From Hyphomicrobiales bacterium (GTDB lineage Bacteria; Pseudomonadota; Alphaproteobacteria; Rhizobiales; Rhizobiaceae): a stretch of 64,000 nt of DNA. The position numbers were made by a program, and so were the translations under genes. The DNA lies in the NCBI GenBank assembly GCA_900470155.1, contig UBZT01000007.1, positions 1 to 64,000 on the forward strand, written 5' to 3'. Each line of letters opens with the position of its first letter. Position 1 is the first letter of the stretch. This document shows, piece by piece, positions 26,375 to 35,010 of this stretch. Below the pieces are notes generated by a model. That model searched no databases, was not told where the DNA came from, and saw only the letters and a program-made list of their open reading frames with translations.

Positions 26375-27799
26375 TCAGCTTTGATGATGGTGCCGCTTGC
26401 GCAAGGTCTCTATCGCCCCTGACAGCACCCCATACACGGCCGGATCCTGGCAATGGGCGACATTGAAGCGCATGAAGGCGCCGGCCGATTGCGTTACGCT
26501 GAAGACATTGCCGGGCGCAAGGACCACGCCTTTTGCCAGGGCCGACTGCGCCAGTTCGGCCGAATCCACCGCGTCCGGCAGCCGGCACCAGAGGTAGAAA
26601 CCGCCGCGCGGCATGTGCCATGGCGCAATGCCGAGATGTTGCAAACGCTCGGCTGTCTGGCGCCGCGCGCGCACCAGCTTCTGGCGCAGCTCTTCCATAT
26701 GTTTGCGATAGCTGCCGCCGGCAAGCACCTCGAGGATCAGGGCGGCCGCGACCGGGCTTGGCCCGCCGAAATTGGTGGCAACCTGCAGGTCGACAAGCGC
26801 CTCGATCCAGTCCGGTCGGCCGGCAATGTAACCGCAGCGCACCGACGACGACAGCGTCTTGGAAAAGCTGCCGATGCGGATGACGCGGTTCAAGCCGTCG
26901 AGCGCTGCCAGCCGTGACGATGGTTCGGGCTCGAAATCGGCAAAGATATCGTCTTCGATGATCGTCAGGTCGTGAAGTGCCGCCGCGTTCAGCAGGCGGT
27001 GCGCGACCTGCGGCGACAGCGTCGCCCCGGTCGGGTTGTGCAGGGCGGAATTGGTGATGTAGAGGCGCGGTTTTTCGGCGGCAAGCACGGCCTCGAAGGC
27101 GGCGACATCAGGCCCGGTGGTGGTATAGGGCACGCCGACGATCCTGACCCGGTGGGCGCGCAGCAGCGCCTGGAAATTGAAATAACAAGGATCGTCGATC
27201 AACACCGTGTCGCCGGGCCGAAGCAGGAACCGGCATAACAGGTCGAGCGCCTGGGTGCCGGAACCGGTCAGCAGCACCTGGTCGGGTGAGGTCTGAATGC
27301 CGTCTTCGGCAAAACGCGACAGCAGCAGCCGGCGCAGAAGAAGCGGACCGCGTGTATTGCCGTAGTCCGACAGCAGGGCGTCATCGGCGCGCGACAGGCT
27401 GCGCAGCGCGCGCCGGAGTGCCGTGTTCGGCATCCATGTCGCCGGCAGCCAGCCGCAACCGGGCTTCAGCACCGCGGCATCGGCATCGAGCGACTGACGG
27501 GAAACCCAGAACGGATCGACCGCCCGGTCGAGCGGTGCCGTAGCCTCGGCGAGCTTCAGCGGCGCCATTGCGCTGGTCGAGGCGCTGGTCGAGACATAAA
27601 AGCCCGAACCGCGTTGCGCTCGGATCAGGCCTTCCGCCGCCAGGCGGTCATAAGCCTCGACCACGGTGGAGGGGGAAACGCCCATTGTGCCGGCAAAGCT
27701 GCGGATGGAGGGCAGGCGGTCGCCGGAACCGAGCACGCGGCCGGCGATCCTTTGCCGGATGGCTGCCATCACCTCGCCCGTGCGCGTCTTGCTGTCCAT
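26375..27799 (-). CDS. MocR-type transcriptional regulator (GntR wHTH fused to aminotransferase fold)
   Basis: From ATG 27799 (GAGGAAC upstream) the protein is 474 aa. Residues about 10-75 are a GntR winged helix (RLPSIRSFAGTMGVSPSTVV, then YDRLAAEGLIRAQRGSGFYV). The rest is a type I PLP-aminotransferase fold with the PLP lysine in RIGSFSKTLSSSVRCGY and the Asp in IIEDDIFADF. MocR proteins sense amino acids or PLP derivatives and often control a divergent gene; here that is an EamA exporter with a shared operator at 27826-27868. The reading frame upstream of 27799 runs through that operator and is rejected as a start region. Confidence 0.93.
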   Translation of the reverse strand: MDSKTRTGEVMAAIRQRIAGRVLGSGDRLPSIRSFAGTMGVSPSTVVEAYDRLAAEGLIRAQRGSGFYVSTSASTSAMAPLKLAEATAPLDRAVDPFWVSRQSLDADAAVLKPGCGWLPATWMPNTALRRALRSLSRADDALLSDYGNTRGPLLLRRLLLSRFAEDGIQTSPDQVLLTGSGTQALDLLCRFLLRPGDTVLIDDPCYFNFQALLRAHRVRIVGVPYTTTGPDVAAFEAVLAAEKPRLYITNSALHNPTGATLSPQVAHRLLNAAALHDLTIIEDDIFADFEPEPSSRLAALDGLNRVIRIGSFSKTLSSSVRCGYIAGRPDWIEALVDLQVATNFGGPSPVAAALILEVLAGGSYRKHMEELRQKLVRARRQTAERLQHLGIAPWHMPRGGFYLWCRLPDAVDSAELAQSALAKGVVLAPGNVFSVTQSAGAFMRFNVAHCQDPAVYGVLSGAIETLRKRHHHQS

Positions 27800-27825
27800 G
27801 CTGAATGTTCCTCGACAAGGATGAT

Positions 27826-27868
27826 CTGTATTGTGAATTGACCAATACAGTTTTGCCAAATTGTATTG
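27826..27868. promoter_or_regulatory. Probable MocR operator between regulator and exporter
   Basis: CTGTATTG (27826-27833) and CAATACAG (27843-27850) form a perfect 8-bp inverted repeat with a 9-nt spacer, and a third copy TGTATTG lies at 27862-27868. Inverted plus direct repeats of one half-site fit how MocR/PdxR regulators bind. The site is 27 nt from the regulator start and 60 nt from the exporter start, in the AT-rich promoter zone. Confidence 0.75.
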
Positions 27869-27927
27869 AACTGTTTCTGTTATCGCCAGCGCGCTCGACC
27901 TAGGACGGGTGCAGAAAGCGAGGACAA

Positions 27928-28791
27928 ATGAAAACATCCATGGACGGCTGGGGCAGTGGTCTGCTCGGCGTGCTGATCTTCAGCGGATCACTGCCGGCGA
28001 CCCGCATTGCGGTCGGCGGTTTTTCACCGCTGTTCCTGACCTCGGCACGCGCCGTGATCGCAGCCCTTCTGGCCGCGGCCTTGTTGGTGCTCTGGCGCCA
28101 GAAGCGGCCCGCGCGCCAGGACCTCGTCTCGCTCGCCATCGTTGCGCTCGGCGTTGTCATCGGCTTTCCGCTGTTGACCGCTTGGGCGCTGCAGACCATC
28201 ACCGCGGCGCATTCGGTGGTTTTTGTCGGTCTGCTGCCGCTGATGACGGCAATTTTTGCGGTCATGCGCGGCGGCGAACGGCCGAAACCGTTGTTCTGGC
28301 TGTTTTCCGGTCTCGGCAGCGCCATTGTTGCTGGTTTCGCCTTGGTCACCGGTGACGCGACGTCAAGCATGGGCGATCTCATGATGATCGCAGCCATTGT
28401 GCTCTGCGGACTTGGCTATGCTGAAGGCGCCATACTGTCGCGTCGGCTTGGTGGCTGGCAGGTGATTTCTTGGGCTTTGCTGCTGTCGCTGCCGGTGATG
28501 CTGGCGCTTGCTTTGCTGACCGTGCCCGGCTCCTGGCAGGCGATCACCATGCCGGCATGGCTCGGGCTCGCCTATGTCTCGGTGTTCAGCATGCTGGTCG
28601 GTTTTGTCTTCTGGTATCGCGGCCTGGCGCTCGGAGGCATCGCCGCCGTCGGCCAGCTGCAACTGCTGCAGCCGTTTTTCGGCCTGGCCCTTGCCGCCGT
28701 GCTGCTGCACGAGCCGGTGAGTTTCGGCATGGTCGCCAGCACGGCTGCAATCGTGCTGTGTGTCGCCGGCGCGAAACGCTTCGCCAGGTAA
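27928..28791 (+). CDS. EamA/DMT-family exporter, MocR-linked
   Basis: A 287 aa membrane protein with about ten helices in two EamA repeats (the first starts LIFSGSLPATRIAVGGFSPL, the second DLMMIAAIVLCGLGYAEGAI). Its gene is divergent from the MocR gene and shares its operator, so its expression is likely controlled by that regulator. By analogy with known MocR-EamA pairs, an amino acid or related compound is the likely export substrate; this is inference. ATG 27928 has AGGACAA upstream. Confidence 0.9.
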   Translation: MKTSMDGWGSGLLGVLIFSGSLPATRIAVGGFSPLFLTSARAVIAALLAAALLVLWRQKRPARQDLVSLAIVALGVVIGFPLLTAWALQTITAAHSVVFVGLLPLMTAIFAVMRGGERPKPLFWLFSGLGSAIVAGFALVTGDATSSMGDLMMIAAIVLCGLGYAEGAILSRRLGGWQVISWALLLSLPVMLALALLTVPGSWQAITMPAWLGLAYVSVFSMLVGFVFWYRGLALGGIAAVGQLQLLQPFFGLALAAVLLHEPVSFGMVASTAAIVLCVAGAKRFAR

Positions 28792-28988
28792 GGCGGCGGC
28801 CAGTCAGACAGACCCGCCACACCCGCTCGCCGGTTTCCACGATTGACGCTTACGTGCACGTCAGATATTCTTGTCCTTCATAGCCCACTGCCGGAATTTG
28901 CGCCTGTGGTGTCGCGCTTCGGCTCGACAATCTGGTTGGGTTTTGTCAAGGAGGTAGGCGCAAAGAACCGCCGCGCGGAGGAATGACG

Positions 28989-30650
28989 ATGAGCACTGAG
29001 ATGGAACTGCCGGAACGCGAAAGCATGGAATTCGACGTCGTGATCGTGGGCGCTGGCCCGGCCGGTCTGTCGGCAGCGATCCGACTGAAACAGGTCAATC
29101 CGGATCTGACCGTCGTCGTGCTGGAAAAGGGTGCCGAAGTCGGTGCGCATATTCTCTCGGGCGCCGTGGTCGACCCGATCGGCATCGACAAGCTGCTGCC
29201 CGACTGGCGCAGTGAAGCCGATCATCCGTTCAAGACCCCGGTCACGGACGACCAGTTCCTGCTGCTCGGTCCGGCCGGCTCCGTCCGCCTGCCGAACTTC
29301 GCCATGCCGCCGCTGATGAACAATCACGGCAACTACATCGTCTCGCTCGGCAATGTCTGTCGATGGCTCGCCACCCATGCCGAAGCGCTGGGTGTCGAGA
29401 TCTATCCGGGCTTTGCCGCAACCGAAGTGCTCTACAATGACGAAGGTGCCGTGATTGGCGTGGCCACCGGCGACATGGGCATCGAGAAGAACGGCGAGCC
29501 GGGTCCGGCCTATACCCGCGGCATGGAGCTCATCGGCAAATATGTGCTGATCGGCGAGGGCGTGCGCGGATCGCTGGCCAAGCAGCTGATCGAAAAGTTC
29601 GATCTGTCGAAGGACAGAGACGTGCAGAAATACGGCATCGGCCTCAAGGAACTCTGGCAGGTCAAGCCCGAGCATCACAAGCCGGGTCTCGTGCAGCACT
29701 CTTTCGGCTGGCCGCTCGGCATGAAAACCGGCGGCGGCTCCTTCCTCTACCATCTCGAAGACAATATGGTCGCCGTCGGTTTCGTCGTGCACCTGAACTA
29801 CAAGAACCCCTATCTTTATCCCTTCGAGGAATTCCAGCGCTTCAAGACCCATCCGGCGATCGCCAAGACCTTCGAAGGGGCGAAGCGCCTGTCCTATGGC
29901 GCCCGTGCCATCACCGAGGGCGGCTACCAGTCGGTGCCGAAGCTCTCCTTCCCCGGCGGCGCGCTGATCGGCTGTTCCGCCGGTCTCGTCAACGTGCCGC
30001 GCATCAAGGGCAGCCACAATGCCGTGCTGTCCGGCATGCTGGCGGCCGACAAGATCGCAGAGGCCATCGCCAATGGCCGCGCCAATGACGAGCCGATCGA
30101 GATCGAGAACGCATGGCGCTCGACCGATATCGGCAAGGATCTGAAGCGCGTGCGCAACGTCAAGCCCTTGTGGTCGAAACTCGGCACCGTGCTCGGCGTG
30201 GCGCTCGGCGGCCTCGACATGTGGATCAACCAGATTTTCGGCACCTCGCCCTTCACCCTGAGACACGGCAAGACCGACGCCCAGTCGCTGGAGCCTGCGG
30301 CCAAGCACAAGCCGATCGCCTATCCGAAGCCGGATGGCGTTCTGACCTTCGACCGCCTGTCCTCGGTCTTCCTGTCCAACACCAACCATGAAGAGGACCA
30401 GCCGGTCCATCTCAAGGTCAAGGACATGGACCTGCAGAAGCGCTCCGAACTCGGCGTCTATGCCGGTCCGTCGACCCGCTACTGTCCGGCCGGCGTCTAT
30501 GAATGGGTGGAAAAGGACGGCGAGGACGTCTTTGTCATCAACGCCCAGAACTGCGTGCACTGCAAGACCTGCGACATCAAGGACCCCAACCAGAACATCA
30601 CCTGGGTGCCGCCGCAGGGCGGCGAGGGGCCGGTTTATCCGAATATGTGA
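28989..30650 (+). CDS. Electron transfer flavoprotein-ubiquinone oxidoreductase
   Basis: A membrane-associated FAD/4Fe-4S enzyme that passes electrons from ETF (beta-oxidation and amino acid dehydrogenases) to ubiquinone. From ATG 28989 (GGAGGA ends 6 nt before; ATG 28983 is too close to it) it is 553 aa. The FAD loop VIVGAGPAGLSAA is at about 18-30, and the cluster ligands are Cys499 (RYCPAGVYEW) and Cys522, Cys525 and Cys528 (NCVHCKTCDIKDP). The C-terminal GGEGPVYPNM is typical. It is a single-gene unit with a terminator. It could take up electrons from hydroxyacid oxidation upstream via ETF, but ETF genes are not in the window. Confidence 0.96.
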   Translation: MSTEMELPERESMEFDVVIVGAGPAGLSAAIRLKQVNPDLTVVVLEKGAEVGAHILSGAVVDPIGIDKLLPDWRSEADHPFKTPVTDDQFLLLGPAGSVRLPNFAMPPLMNNHGNYIVSLGNVCRWLATHAEALGVEIYPGFAATEVLYNDEGAVIGVATGDMGIEKNGEPGPAYTRGMELIGKYVLIGEGVRGSLAKQLIEKFDLSKDRDVQKYGIGLKELWQVKPEHHKPGLVQHSFGWPLGMKTGGGSFLYHLEDNMVAVGFVVHLNYKNPYLYPFEEFQRFKTHPAIAKTFEGAKRLSYGARAITEGGYQSVPKLSFPGGALIGCSAGLVNVPRIKGSHNAVLSGMLAADKIAEAIANGRANDEPIEIENAWRSTDIGKDLKRVRNVKPLWSKLGTVLGVALGGLDMWINQIFGTSPFTLRHGKTDAQSLEPAAKHKPIAYPKPDGVLTFDRLSSVFLSNTNHEEDQPVHLKVKDMDLQKRSELGVYAGPSTRYCPAGVYEWVEKDGEDVFVINAQNCVHCKTCDIKDPNQNITWVPPQGGEGPVYPNM

Positions 30651-30658
30651 GTGTCACG

Positions 30659-30686
30659 AAAGGGCCGCCATTGTGCGGCCCTTTTC
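30659..30686 (+). terminator. Rho-independent terminator after ETF-QO
   Basis: AAAGGGCCGC pairs with GCGGCCCTTT around a CATTGT loop and is followed by a short T stretch (CTTTTC). It lies 8 nt after the stop codon. Confidence 0.85.
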
Positions 30687-30802
30687 GTATCTGGATGGCC
30701 CGGCACCAAAGCCGAAGCAGCAGCTGGCAGCGTGTTGTGCGATTGAAGCCTTCGCCAATCTGCCACAATTATGACGTGGTCGTTAATCGTGTCGGCTGCT
30801 GT

Positions 30803-30818
30803 TTAACCCGCCATTAAC
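30803..30818 (+). promoter_or_regulatory. CtrA binding site
   Basis: TTAA-CCCGCCA-TTAAC is a perfect match to the alphaproteobacterial CtrA consensus TTAA-N7-TTAAC. It ends 51 nt before the L,D-transpeptidase ATG, which fits a promoter-overlapping activation site. Confidence 0.75.
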
Positions 30819-30869
30819 CATAATTTTCTTAGGCTGCGAGCATCGAATCGCTTCCTGAGGACACCATCC

Positions 30870-31484
30870 ATGACCATTTCCCGCCGCGGTCTGTTGCTTG
30901 GCCTGCCACTCTTCATTGCCGGCTGTCAGGCCGTTCCGAACCAGCAGGCCATGTATGGCGACGTGACGACCGAGCCTTTTCCCTTGAAGAAGGTGCCGCT
31001 CGACAAGATCAAGCCGGAATTGCGCCGTCAGGAAGTGGCCTACGAGACTGCCTATTCGGCTGGAACGGTGGTGGTCGATACGCCCGGACGCCGGCTCTAC
31101 TACGTGCTGGGTGACGGTCGCGCTATGCGCTACGGCATCGGTGTCGGCCGCAACGGTTATGCGCTGGCCGGCAATGCCTATATCGGCCGCAAGGCGGAAT
31201 GGCCGACATGGACGCCGACGCCGAACATGATCCGCCGGGATCCGGAAAAGAACCTGAAATATGCCGGTGGCCTGCCGGGTGGCCCGAACAACCCGCTTGG
31301 CGCCCGCGCCATGTATCTCTATCGCGGCGGCAACGACACGCTGTTCCGCCTGCACGGCACCAACCAGCCATGGTCGATCGGCGAGGCCATGTCGTCCGGC
31401 TGCGTGCGCATGATGAACCACGATGTCATCGACCTCTATGCCCGCACCAGTGTCGGCGACAAGGTCGTCGTGCTGCAGGCGTGA
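30870..31484 (+). CDS. L,D-transpeptidase (YkuD domain) lipoprotein
   Basis: A 204 aa cell-envelope enzyme that makes 3-3 peptidoglycan crosslinks or attaches lipoproteins or outer-membrane proteins to peptidoglycan. An N-terminal signal with the lipobox IAGC puts lipidation at Cys19. The YkuD domain spans about 60-204 with the catalytic pair His162 (LHGTNQP) and Cys178 (SSGCVRM), both intact. In rhizobia such enzymes are numerous and linked to polar growth. It stands alone behind a CtrA box, so cell-cycle control is likely. The stop is 3 nt from the stop of the convergent AraC gene. Confidence 0.93.
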   Translation: MTISRRGLLLGLPLFIAGCQAVPNQQAMYGDVTTEPFPLKKVPLDKIKPELRRQEVAYETAYSAGTVVVDTPGRRLYYVLGDGRAMRYGIGVGRNGYALAGNAYIGRKAEWPTWTPTPNMIRRDPEKNLKYAGGLPGGPNNPLGARAMYLYRGGNDTLFRLHGTNQPWSIGEAMSSGCVRMMNHDVIDLYARTSVGDKVVVLQA

Positions 31485-31487
31485 GAT

Positions 31488-32258
31488 CTACGCGCGCTTG
31501 CGCATCTGTGACGGACTGGTACCGGTCAAGCGCCGGAACATCGCGATAAAGGCGGAAGGGTTGCTGTAGCCCAGCCGTTCCGCCACCTGATGCACGCTTT
31601 CTCCCTCGTCCAGCAGCGCAAGGGCTGTCAGCAGCCTGAGGCGCTGGCGCCAGTCGTTGAACGACATGCCAAGCACCTCCTGGCAGCGGCGCGACAGCGT
31701 GCGTTCGGTGGTGCCGGCGCTTCGTGCCCATTCGGCAGCCGAGCGCTTGTCGCCCGGCGCTTGCTGCAATTGGCCGAACACGGGCCCCAGCAAGACATCG
31801 TCGGTGGTCGGCAGATATTGCACAAAATGGCGCGCTGCCCGCACCTGGTCGACGATCACCATAGCCAGCCGCAGATCTTCCGGCGCGCGGGGATGGCGGA
31901 TGCCGCGCTGGTCGAAATCGGCGAGAACCGCTTTCAACAGGGCGCTCAGATCCAGTGTGCAGGGTTGCTGCGGCAGATCCGCGCAAAGCTCGGCGGCGAT
32001 ATGGGTCGTCACATAGAGCACGTCCTGCGGGTTGCTGGCGTCATGTTCGAAGCCCGGCGGGATCCAGATCGCGTATTGCGGCGGCGACAGGAAGCGCACG
32101 CCTTCGATATTGATCTGGGCGATCCCTTGCAGGGCGTAGTTCAGTTCGCCCCACACCTGACGCTTGAGGGGGAAACCGGTGCCGCCTTTGTAGCGGACGG
32201 TCCGGAAGGACACCGGCCGGGGTGGCTCGCCGTCAATCCCTTCATGCGCATAAAGCAT
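31488..32258 (-). CDS. AraC-family transcriptional regulator
   Basis: From ATG 32258 (GGAGA upstream; the TTG 15 nt earlier is weaker) the protein is 256 aa. The N-terminal half is a cupin-type sensor (YALQGIAQINIEGVRFLSPP, IPPGFEHDAS); the C-terminal 100 residues hold two helix-turn-helix units (ERTLSRRCQEVLGMSFNDWR; SVHQVAERLGYSNPSAFIAM) and the RLTGTSPSQMRKR ending. It is divergent from an EamA gene 122 nt away, which is its most likely target; the effector is unknown. Confidence 0.92.
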   Translation of the reverse strand: MLYAHEGIDGEPPRPVSFRTVRYKGGTGFPLKRQVWGELNYALQGIAQINIEGVRFLSPPQYAIWIPPGFEHDASNPQDVLYVTTHIAAELCADLPQQPCTLDLSALLKAVLADFDQRGIRHPRAPEDLRLAMVIVDQVRAARHFVQYLPTTDDVLLGPVFGQLQQAPGDKRSAAEWARSAGTTERTLSRRCQEVLGMSFNDWRQRLRLLTALALLDEGESVHQVAERLGYSNPSAFIAMFRRLTGTSPSQMRKRA

Positions 32259-32380
32259 GGCCGTTCTCCGCAATTTTGTGTCTTAAATTCATTATATAAC
32301 GAAATCAGGACGTCTGCTAGAGCATGGTGCGATGATCGCCGCCATCAAGATTTGCGGTTCCGAAGATGAAGGCATGCAAG

Positions 32381-33367
32381 ATGACAGCTCACGCGCAGCG
32401 GACAGATAGGACAAGCGGTGGCTTCTACCTTGCCCTGATGCCATTGCTGACCATGTTGATATGGTCGGGCAATACAATAGTCACCAAGGCATCGGCGGGC
32501 TTGATCGAACCGTCCTCGATCGCGTTCTATCGCTGGCTGATTGCCCTGGTGCTGCTGACGCCTTTTGTCATGCGCGGCCTTTGGGGCAATCGCCGGGTGG
32601 CGCTCCGGCTTTGGCCGAAACTGGCCGTTCTCGGCATGCTGGGCATGGTGATCTACCAGAGCCTTGCCTATGAGGCCGCCAAGACCACGACGGCGCTCAA
32701 CATGGGGCTTCTGGCGGCGCTGATGCCGCTGATCGCCATTTTCCTGGCATCCGCTTTCGCCGGCGAACGGCTGACGCGGCCGCGCATTCTCGGTGGAATT
32801 CTGTCGCTGCTGGGTGTGATCTATCTGATTTCCCACGGAGACCCGGTTCGGCTTTTGGCGGGCGGCCTTCATATCGGCGACGCGCTGATGATCGTCGCCA
32901 TCGTCGCCAATTCCTTCTATGGGGTCTTGCTCAAGCGCTGGGCGCTGCCGCTGCCGATGTGGCAGCAGATCTGGTGTCAGATCGCCGTGGCCACGGCTTT
33001 CCTGTTGCCGCTCTGGCTGCTCAGCGACATCAGTCCGCTCACGCAACAGAACCTACCACTGGTCCTGTTTGCCGCCATTCCGACATCGCTTCTGGCTCCG
33101 TTCTGCTGGATGATTGCCGTGCGCGAACTCGGGGCTGCCCGCAGTGCGCTTTATATCAACCTGCTGCCACTGCTTGTGGCGGCGCTGGCATGGTTGCTGC
33201 TCGGCGAAACGCTGGCGTTTTTCCATCTGGTCGGCGGCGGCATGGCGCTGGCCGGCGTGGCGATCGGTATGCGCCAGCCGTCGGGCCAGGGTCTCGACGC
33301 CGCGGCAAGGGATCCGCTTTCTCAAGGCGCCGCGCTCGACCGGCGACGGGACTGGCGCAGCCGGTGA
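32381..33367 (+). CDS. EamA/DMT-family transporter, AraC-linked
   Basis: A membrane protein of about 328 aa with ten helices in two EamA repeats (LTMLIWSGNTIVTKASAGLI; GDALMIVAIVANSFYGVLLK) and a polar C-tail. ATG 32381 has AAGG 8-11 nt upstream; ATG 32366 would add five residues. The substrate is unknown. The divergent AraC regulator suggests induced expression. The last 35 residues (from about MRQPSGQGLD) are charged and probably cytoplasmic. Confidence 0.9.
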   Translation: MTAHAQRTDRTSGGFYLALMPLLTMLIWSGNTIVTKASAGLIEPSSIAFYRWLIALVLLTPFVMRGLWGNRRVALRLWPKLAVLGMLGMVIYQSLAYEAAKTTTALNMGLLAALMPLIAIFLASAFAGERLTRPRILGGILSLLGVIYLISHGDPVRLLAGGLHIGDALMIVAIVANSFYGVLLKRWALPLPMWQQIWCQIAVATAFLLPLWLLSDISPLTQQNLPLVLFAAIPTSLLAPFCWMIAVRELGAARSALYINLLPLLVAALAWLLLGETLAFFHLVGGGMALAGVAIGMRQPSGQGLDAAARDPLSQGAALDRRRDWRSR

Positions 33368-33464
33368 TCGGCAGTCAGGGCGACTGTCGTGACGCGTATC
33401 GTCAACGATGGGGCTTGTCGCAGCGAGCCGCCACGCATGTGACGGCGGCCCGCCTTGGGCGTCG

Positions 33465-34487
33465 TCAGTCGGCAAAGCCTTCGAGCACGACCTTGCCCCG
33501 CATGCGACCGCTTTCGACCTGCGCATGCGCCTCCCTCAAGGTTGCGGCGTTGATCGGCCCGAGAACGGTGTTGAGGGTCGTCCGCAGGGCGCCGCTGTCG
33601 ACCAGCTGGGCGACATGGTTCAGCAGTTTGTGTTGCTCGATCATGTCCGGTGTCCCGTAGATCGAGCGGGTAAACATCAATTCCCAAATCAGCGACACGG
33701 CCTTCGACTTGAAGGCCATGATATCAAACGCCTGATCGAAGTCGTCGATCAGCACCAGACGTCCTTGAGGAGCGATGATCTCGGCCAGATCAAGCCGGTG
33801 CTGGACGCTGTGCGTGATGGAAAAGATGAAGCCGGGAGCGCCGATGCCCAGTGCTGCATATTCCGCCGCAAGCGGCTTACTGTGATCGATGACATGGTCG
33901 GCCCCGAGCGACCTTGCCCAATCGGCCGTTTCCGGGCGCGATGCCGTGGCGACGACCGTCAAATCGGTCAGTTGCTTGGCGAGCTGGATCGCGATCGAGC
34001 CGACGCCGCCGGCGCCGCCGGTGATCAGCAAAACCCGGGCAGCACCCGGCACCGGCTGATCGACCCGCAACCGATCGAACAGCGCCTCATAGGCGGTGAT
34101 TGCGGTCAGCGGCAATGCGGCCGCCTCGGCAAAGCTCAGGCTCTGCGGCTTCATTCCGACAATCCGCTCGTCGACGAGATGATATTCCGCGTTGGTTCCG
34201 GGGCGACCGATGGCGCCGGCATAATAGACGGCGTCGCCGCGCTGGAAGAGCGTAACATCGGGTCCGACGGCGGTCACCACGCCGGCCGCATCATAGCCGA
34301 GGATCCGCGGCTGGCCGTCCGGCGGCTGATGACTGCGGCGGACCTTGGTGTCGACCGGGTTGACCGAGATGGCCTTGACGGCAACCAACAGGTCGCGACC
34401 GTGGGCCTCGGGCATGGGCAGGTCGAGATCGATTAGGGCAGTCTCGGATGTAATGGGCTGCGGAGCGTAAAAACCGATGGCGCGCAT
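33465..34487 (-). CDS. Zinc-type alcohol dehydrogenase-like / quinone oxidoreductase family protein
   Basis: A 340 aa MDR-superfamily enzyme. The N-terminal GroES-like domain (SVNPVDTKVRRSHQPPDGQP, LGYDAAGVVTAVG) is followed by a Rossmann domain with LLITGGAGGVGSIAIQLAKQ. The structural zinc cysteines of true ADHs are missing, as in quinone-oxidoreductase-like members. It is likely to reduce quinones or enals using NADPH. It is divergent from an HxlR-type regulator, an arrangement that often marks electrophile or quinone stress response. Control by that regulator is probable from the repeats at 34551-34579. Confidence 0.92.
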   Translation of the reverse strand: MRAIGFYAPQPITSETALIDLDLPMPEAHGRDLLVAVKAISVNPVDTKVRRSHQPPDGQPRILGYDAAGVVTAVGPDVTLFQRGDAVYYAGAIGRPGTNAEYHLVDERIVGMKPQSLSFAEAAALPLTAITAYEALFDRLRVDQPVPGAARVLLITGGAGGVGSIAIQLAKQLTDLTVVATASRPETADWARSLGADHVIDHSKPLAAEYAALGIGAPGFIFSITHSVQHRLDLAEIIAPQGRLVLIDDFDQAFDIMAFKSKAVSLIWELMFTRSIYGTPDMIEQHKLLNHVAQLVDSGALRTTLNTVLGPINAATLREAHAQVESGRMRGKVVLEGFAD

Positions 34488-34550
34488 GGGGGTCTCCTGT
34501 CAAGTTTGCACAGCGCCGTTTAACGCCGTAGGCTTGATCAGCGCAAGAAT

Positions 34551-34579
34551 GCACAAATTATGCTTATAGGCACAAATTA
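34551..34579. promoter_or_regulatory. Direct repeat, probable HxlR operator
   Basis: GCACAAATTA occurs at 34551-34560 and 34570-34579, two perfect copies 19 nt apart (about two helical turns) in the ADH/HxlR divergent promoter region. A weaker inverted copy (TTTGCACA) is at about 34504-34511. Confidence 0.65.
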
Positions 34580-34608
34580 GGCTCTTACTACCCAAAAGGA
34601 TACTGTCA

Positions 34609-35010
34609 ATGTCCAAGCCTCGGGCGAAGATGATCAACCACTTCCCGGGTTGTCCGGTGGAGACAACACTCGGCTTTATCGATGGGAAATGGAAAGGTGT
34701 GATCCTCTACCACCTGCTGATCGCCGACAGCAGCCTGCGTTTCAGCGAGTTGCGCCGCAGATTGCCCGCCGTGACCCAAAGAATGCTGACCAAGCAGCTG
34801 CGGGAACTCGAGGAGCAGGGATTGGTCACGCGCACGGTATTTCCCGTCGTTCCGCCGCGGGTCGACTACGGGCTGACCGCGCTTGGTCACAGCATGCGCC
34901 CCGTGATCCAGGCGCTTGAGCAGTGGGGAAGCCGCCACATTGTCTGCGAGGACGGCACGCAGCGCGTGGTCCATCCCGATGACGTCCCGCAGGCCGCGTC
35001 AGCCGCGTGA
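34609..35010 (+). CDS. HxlR-family transcriptional regulator
   Basis: A 133 aa winged-helix protein with the HxlR pattern: conserved Cys in PGCPVETTLGFIDGKWKGVI near the N-terminus, a recognition region FSELRRRLPAVTQRMLTKQL and the wing RTVFPVVPPRVDYGLTALG. Cys20 region may sense electrophiles as in YodB/HxlR-type sensors. The start has AAGGA 10 nt upstream. It is divergent from the ADH-like gene that it probably regulates. Its 3' end overlaps the convergent MFS gene by 12 nt. Confidence 0.92.
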   Translation: MSKPRAKMINHFPGCPVETTLGFIDGKWKGVILYHLLIADSSLRFSELRRRLPAVTQRMLTKQLRELEEQGLVTRTVFPVVPPRVDYGLTALGHSMRPVIQALEQWGSRHIVCEDGTQRVVHPDDVPQAASAA

